Part shown: positions 6,119 to 9,307 of the stretch, in pieces
How positions within the stretch are numbered: the first letter of the stretch is position 1
Layout: each line of letters opens with the position of its first letter
Assembly (NCBI GenBank): GCA_025464925.1
Contig: JAODMS010000028.1
Location: 1 to 9,307, forward strand
DNA from: Arthrobacter sp.
GTDB lineage: Bacteria > Actinomycetota > Actinomycetes > Actinomycetales > Micrococcaceae
Reading direction: 5' to 3'
Length of the DNA stretch: 9,307 nt
Notes under the pieces: model-generated
What the model was told of the DNA's origin: nothing
The model's database searches: none
The model's input: the letters and a program-made list of their open reading frames with translations, nothing else
Program-made: the position numbers and the translations under genes

Positions 6119-7741
6119 GTGGGCGGCGCGATGAGGGTGATGGGCTCGGAGACCGAATACGGCATCCACGCGCCCTCTGCCCCCGGCGCCAACGCCACCA
6201 TGATGTCCGCCCGGGTCATCCAGGCCTACGCCCAGGTGACGCGGTTGCGCGCCGCCGGTGGAGCCGAAACCCGCTGGGACTATACGGACGAGGAACCGCT
6301 GCATGACGCGCGCGGCTGGACGCTCGAACGGAGTGCGGCGGAGCCGGATCAACTCACCGACCGGCCGCCGGTCCTTGATGCCGAGGCGATAGCTCTCGCT
6401 TACGGCAGGGAGGAGCTGGACCACGACGGCGAGGACGAGCCCGGTACGCTGTTGATGAACATGGTACTGGGCAACGGGGCACGGCTCTACGTCGACCACG
6501 CCCACCCCGAGTACTCCAGCCCGGAAGTCACGAACCCGCGCGATGCTGTCATCTGGGACGCCGCCGGCGACCTCGTTGCCCTGGCCGCCGTGCGCCGCCT
6601 CGCCGCGGACCCGGACCTGCCGCCCATCAACCTGTACAAGAACAACACCGACAACAAGTCGGTCTCCTACGGTTCGCACGAAAACTACCTGATGCCCCGC
6701 GCAGTGCCGTTCGGCGACATCGTGCGCGGGCTGACGCCCTTCTTTGTCACCCGCCAGATTCTGTGCGGTTCGGGCAGGGTGGGAATGGGCCAGGACAGCT
6801 CCCGGCCCGGCTACCAGATCAGCCAGCGCGCGGACTTCTTCGAGACCGAAGTCGGCCTTGAGACCACCATCCGGCGCCCCATTATCAACACCCGCGACGA
6901 GCCGCACGCCACGGCGGACAAGTACCGCCGGCTCCACGTCATTATCGGCGATGCCAACCTGAGCCAGGCGTCCAACTACCTTAAGTTCGGCAGCACCGCC
7001 ATGGTCCTGAGCCTGATTGAGGCCGGCCTCGCACCCCGGGTGGAAGTCCACGAACCTGTCGCGGCGCTGCAGGCCGTCAGCCACGACACCTCGCTCACGG
7101 CCACCCTGCGGCTGCTCGACGGACGCCGGATCACCGCCCTGGACCTGCAATGGATCTACTACGAGGCCGCCGCGAAACATGCCCAGGACACCGGCGGCGC
7201 CGACGCCGTGGCGGGGGACGGGCACACCCACGCGGTGCTGGAGCGCTGGTCCGCAACGCTTACTGAACTGGGCAGCGACCGGGCCGCGGCCGCCTCTTCG
7301 GTGGAATGGCTGGCCAAGCTCTCCCTGCTTGAGGGATACCGTCAACGCGACGGACTGGGCTGGGATGATGCTCGGCTCGGCCTCGTGGACCTGCAGTGGG
7401 CCGACATCCGTCCCGAAAAGGGGCTTTACTACCGGCTGCTCGCCCGGGACCGCATGCAGCGGATCGTCGACGACGGCTTGATCGGGCGCGCGGTGACGGA
7501 GCCGCCCTCGGACACGCGCGCATACTTCCGCGGACGCTGCGTCAGCCGCTTCGGGACCGACCTGGTGGGGGCCAGCTGGGACTCCGTCATCTTTGACGTG
7601 CCCGGCCGCGGCAGGCTCCAACGGGTCCCTACCCGCGAGCCGCTGCGCGGAACCGAGGCCCTCACCGGCGCCCTCTTTGACCGTCACCGCGAAGCCGGGC
7701 CGTTCCTCTCTGAACTCTTGGGGGTCACTCCCGGTTCATAG
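6119..7741 (+). CDS. dop: Pup deamidase/depupylase Dop
   Basis: Dop turns the C-terminal Gln of Pup into Glu so that PafA can ligate it, and also cleaves Pup from modified proteins. It belongs to the glutamine-synthetase-like carboxylate-amine family. The 540 residues show GSETEYGI near the start (Glu11 and Glu13, metal/ATP site), NGARLYVDHAHPEYSSPE (119-136) with the expected catalytic Asp126, YGSHENY (184-190), INTRDEPHA (256-264), DTRAYFRG (465-472) and WDSVIFD (487-493). YVDHAHPE rather than a PafA-type YLDVGSHPE, together with the extra loop before it, identifies Dop instead of PafA. The loop between WDY (53-55) and Asp126 is about 26 residues longer than I recall for M. tuberculosis Dop and carries an acidic stretch (98-108). 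The gene sits between mpa and pup, as is usual for the locus. The start is GTG 6119, chosen by its ribosome binding site. Confidence 0.96.
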   Translation: MGGAMRVMGSETEYGIHAPSAPGANATMMSARVIQAYAQVTRLRAAGGAETRWDYTDEEPLHDARGWTLERSAAEPDQLTDRPPVLDAEAIALAYGREELDHDGEDEPGTLLMNMVLGNGARLYVDHAHPEYSSPEVTNPRDAVIWDAAGDLVALAAVRRLAADPDLPPINLYKNNTDNKSVSYGSHENYLMPRAVPFGDIVRGLTPFFVTRQILCGSGRVGMGQDSSRPGYQISQRADFFETEVGLETTIRRPIINTRDEPHATADKYRRLHVIIGDANLSQASNYLKFGSTAMVLSLIEAGLAPRVEVHEPVAALQAVSHDTSLTATLRLLDGRRITALDLQWIYYEAAAKHAQDTGGADAVAGDGHTHAVLERWSATLTELGSDRAAAASSVEWLAKLSLLEGYRQRDGLGWDDARLGLVDLQWADIRPEKGLYYRLLARDRMQRIVDDGLIGRAVTEPPSDTRAYFRGRCVSRFGTDLVGASWDSVIFDVPGRGRLQRVPTREPLRGTEALTGALFDRHREAGPFLSELLGVTPGS

Positions 7742-7791
7742 GAACAAAGCCCCCCGCCAGCGCCCCGGACGTGACAATATTGCTACAGGAT

Positions 7792-7812
7792 GTCCCTTGC
7801 GAAAAAGGGGAC
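7792..7812 (+). other. Hairpin in the pup 5' region
   Basis: GTCCCTT (7792-7798) pairs with AAGGGGAC (7805-7812) with one bulged G and the loop GCGAAA. It ends six bases before the strong pup ribosome binding site. It may affect translation start or mRNA stability for Pup, which is needed in large amounts; no U-tract follows, so it is not a standard terminator after dop. Confidence 0.35.
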
Positions 7813-7818
7813 GGACAG

Positions 7819-7827
7819 AAGGAGGAA
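7819..7827 (+). promoter_or_regulatory. Strong ribosome binding site of pup
   Basis: AAGGAGGAA is an almost ideal Shine-Dalgarno sequence, with its core five to seven bases before ATG 7831. It excludes the upstream in-frame GTG at 7771 as the main start and suggests high translation of pup. Confidence 0.8.
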
Positions 7828-7830
7828 CCA

Positions 7831-8034
7831 ATGGCAGGCCAGGAGCAGCAGAAGCCGCAGGCGCGGGACACCGAGGTCGACGAGGATGTGCCCGCCGCCC
7901 CGCCGGTCCCTGCGGAGGGCCAAGCATCAGCAGCAACACAGGGCGTCGACGATCTCCTGGACGAGATAGACGGTGTCCTGGAATCCAATGCCGAGGAGTT
8001 CGTCCGAGCCTTCGTCCAAAAGGGCGGCCAGTAG
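7831..8034 (+). CDS. pup: Prokaryotic ubiquitin-like protein Pup
   Basis: Pup is the small disordered tag attached to lysines of proteins destined for the proteasome. The 67-residue product (64 in M. tuberculosis) has an acidic Pro/Ala/Gln-rich N-terminal half that would enter the Mpa pore. The conserved C-terminal segment VDDLLDEIDGVLESNAEEFV (39-58) forms a helix when bound to the Mpa coiled coil or the ligase. The end is VQKGGQ. The final Gln67 means that Dop must deamidate it before ligation, consistent with dop directly upstream. Two lysines are present (Lys8 and Lys64). ATG 7831 was chosen over GTG 7771 because of the strong ribosome binding site and because 67 residues fits the family; the extra 20 residues would have no counterpart. 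Confidence 0.97.
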   Translation: MAGQEQQKPQARDTEVDEDVPAAPPVPAEGQASAATQGVDDLLDEIDGVLESNAEEFVRAFVQKGGQ

Positions 8035-8106
8035 GACCGCCCACGGGACGCCGGATAAGGGCGACACGAAGGGCTGAGACCGGACGAGTGGTTGATCCAC
8101 CACATT

Positions 8107-8113
8107 GAGGGAG
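8107..8113 (+). promoter_or_regulatory. Ribosome binding site of prcB
   Basis: GAGGGAG lies seven bases before GTG 8121 and fixes this non-ATG start. The 86-base pup-prcB spacer shows no convincing promoter or terminator. Confidence 0.65.
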
Positions 8114-8120
8114 TTCACCA

Positions 8121-8948
8121 GTGCAGGAAACAACAGCCAACCAGGTAGCAGCCAACGCGACGTCCTCGTTCACCGAACACCTGCAACGCCAACGGCCGGA
8201 ACTGCTCCCCTTCTACCAGCTGCCTTCCGCCGCGCTCACCTCCCACGCCGCCGCGCCCGTCCATGTGCCGCACGGAACGACGATCGTGGCCCTGAGCTAC
8301 GCCGGGGGAGTGCTGATGGCGGGGGACCGGCGGGCCACGATGGGCAATGTGATCGCCAGCCGGCACATTGAGAAGGTGTTTCCGGCCGACCAGTACTCAG
8401 TGCTGGGCATCGCAGGGACGGCCGGCATCGCCCTCGACATCACCCGGCTGTTCCAGGTTGAGCTGGAACACTACGAAAAAATCGAAGGCACGCTCCTGAG
8501 CCTGGATGGAAAGGCCAACCGGCTTGGTGCCATGATCCGCAGCAACCTCCCGATGGCAATGCAGGGGCTCGCCGTCGTCCCGCTGTTCGCCGGCTTTGAC
8601 CGGCCGGCCGGCGTCGGCAGGCTCTTCTCCTACGACGTCACCGGCGGACGCTACGAAGAGCAGGAGCACCACGCCGTGGGCTCAGGCTCGATGTTCGCCC
8701 GCGGGGCGCTGAAAAAACTCTGGCGGCCCAACCTTTCCGAACAGGACGCGGTCGCCGTCGCAGTGGAAGCGCTGTATGACGCCGCCGACGACGACGCCGC
8801 CACGGGCGGCCCCGATCCCATCCGGCAACTCTGGCCGGTGGTCTACATCGTCAACCGGTCGGGAGCGGTCAGGGTCCCCGAGCGCGAACTCGCCGCGGTG
8901 GCCGGCACCATCATAGAATCCAGGGCCGTGGCCCAGCGGGAGGCCTGA
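8121..8948 (+). CDS. prcB: 20S proteasome beta subunit PrcB
   Basis: This is the catalytic subunit of the actinobacterial 20S core, an N-terminal-threonine hydrolase that cleaves itself during assembly. The 275-residue precursor has a 52-residue propeptide ending in His-Gly, followed by the mature start [11 protein letters not shown] with nucleophile Thr53. In mature numbering Asp17 (GDRR) and Lys33 complete the active site; GSGS (mature 135-138) and the typical [16 protein letters not shown] stretch follow near the C-terminal third. The sequence is clearly PrcB rather than HslV by the long propeptide and by prcA next door. The start is GTG with GAGGGAG seven bases upstream. One base separates its stop from prcA, so the two subunits are almost certainly translationally coupled. 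Confidence 0.97.
   Translation: MQETTANQVAANATSSFTEHLQRQRPELLPFYQLPSAALTSHAAAPVHVPHGTTIVALSYAGGVLMAGDRRATMGNVIASRHIEKVFPADQYSVLGIAGTAGIALDITRLFQVELEHYEKIEGTLLSLDGKANRLGAMIRSNLPMAMQGLAVVPLFAGFDRPAGVGRLFSYDVTGGRYEEQEHHAVGSGSMFARGALKKLWRPNLSEQDAVAVAVEALYDAADDDAATGGPDPIRQLWPVVYIVNRSGAVRVPERELAAVAGTIIESRAVAQREA
8938..8943 (+). promoter_or_regulatory. Ribosome binding site of prcA within the prcB end
   Basis: GGGAGG sits in the last prcB codons, six bases before ATG 8950. With the one-base gap between the genes this favours translational coupling and balanced production of the two subunits. Confidence 0.7.
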
Positions 8949-8949
8949 G

Positions 8950-9307
8950 ATGACCCAGCAGTTCTATGTCTCGCCCGAACAGCTGATGAAGGACCGTGCG
9001 GATTTCGCACGGAAAGGCATCGCCCGCGGACGTTCGGTGGTCGTCATCAGCTGCCGGGACGGGATCGCCCTCGTGGCGGAGAACCCTTCACCCTCGCTGC
9101 ACAAGATCGGCGAGATCTACGACAAGATCGCCTTTGCCGCCGTCGGGAAGTACAACGAGTTTGAAAGCCTTCGGCAGGCGGGTGTGCGGTACGCGGACGT
9201 CCGGGGCTACTCGTACGACCGCGAGGACGTCACCGCCAGGGGACTGGCGAGCGTCTACGCGCAGAGCCTCGGGGCGGTGTTCACTGCCGAGCAAAAACCC
9301 TTCGAGG
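8950..9307 (+). CDS. prcA: 20S proteasome alpha subunit PrcA, 3' end cut by window edge
   Basis: The frame is open from ATG 8950 to the right edge (119 complete codons of a protein usually near 240-250 residues). The start resembles other PrcA proteins: [20 protein letters not shown] (residues 6-25) is the gate segment and H0 helix region of alpha subunits. It is followed by [18 protein letters not shown] (30-47), [20 protein letters not shown] (52-71) and [20 protein letters not shown] (86-105). Alpha subunits are non-catalytic; they form the outer rings, gate substrate entry and receive the Mpa C-terminal tail. No propeptide or catalytic Thr is expected or seen. The C-terminal half and anything after it, including the expected pafA, lie outside the window. 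Confidence 0.96.
   Translation, partial: MTQQFYVSPEQLMKDRADFARKGIARGRSVVVISCRDGIALVAENPSPSLHKIGEIYDKIAFAAVGKYNEFESLRQAGVRYADVRGYSYDREDVTARGLASVYAQSLGAVFTAEQKPFE

Noticed and set aside
5984..7687. Long open frame (567 codons) antisense to dop and the end of mpa
   Set aside because: Same reason: it runs across two verified genes on the other strand, with biased composition and no domain that I recognise.
7771..7830. In-frame GTG at 7771 as pup start
   Set aside because: It would add 20 residues not found in Pup proteins and would put the strong ribosome binding site inside the gene.
8085..8100. Short GTGG/CCAC repeat and weak CGCCC/GGGCG pairing in the pup-prcB spacer
   Set aside because: Stems of 4-5 bp, one with a 16-base loop, are expected by chance in this composition; no terminator or operator can be supported.
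7593..8108. 171-codon + strand frame spanning the dop end, pup and the spacer
   Set aside because: It overlaps two certain genes in another frame and has Arg/Pro/Gly-rich composition typical of out-of-frame GC-rich DNA.
1..9307. CRISPR arrays, tRNA or rRNA genes, insertion sequences, phage or integration signals
   Set aside because: No repeat-spacer pattern, tRNA cloverleaf, transposase motif or long terminal inverted repeat was seen; the region looks like stable core chromosome.

Overview
The window comes from a high-GC actinobacterium. Gene content, gene order and protein sequences look most like Arthrobacter and relatives (Micrococcaceae), but the genus is an inference from memory of the families. 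The window is dominated by the Pup-proteasome locus. Eight genes run on the + strand; one faces the other way at the left edge. Coding density is high, and the longest gap between genes is 188 bases (825-1012).

Left edge: a PAC2-family gene (minus strand, its 3' end cut by the window) is divergent from a HAD-family phosphatase gene. The 188-base spacer between them holds a perfect 9-bp inverted repeat near its centre and a TANNNT -10-like hexamer 6-7 bases before each start codon, so both mRNAs may be leaderless. The HAD gene overlaps by 8 bases a TTG-started gene for a membrane site-2 protease (M50) with a C-terminal CBS-like region. A 112-base spacer with three successive stem-loops follows, then trmI (tRNA m1A58 methyltransferase).

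Centre and right: mpa/arc (proteasomal AAA+ ATPase), dop (Pup deamidase/depupylase), pup (67 aa, ending Gly-Gly-Gln), prcB (20S beta subunit with a 52-residue propeptide) and prcA (20S alpha subunit, cut by the right edge). Spacings within this block are 47, 89, 86 and 1 bases, so co-transcription of at least large parts is likely. The ligase gene pafA is not in the window and would be expected beyond the right edge.

How it works together: Dop converts the C-terminal Gln of Pup to Glu. PafA (not seen here) attaches Pup to lysines of target proteins. The Mpa coiled coils bind Pup, its AAA ring unfolds the target, and its C-terminal Gln-Tyr-Leu tail docks on the PrcA ring so that the substrate reaches the PrcB threonine active sites. 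Dop can also remove Pup. The core system is well described. The less understood parts are the PAC2 gene, the HAD and M50 genes upstream, an enlarged acidic Dop loop, and hairpins in several intercistronic regions.
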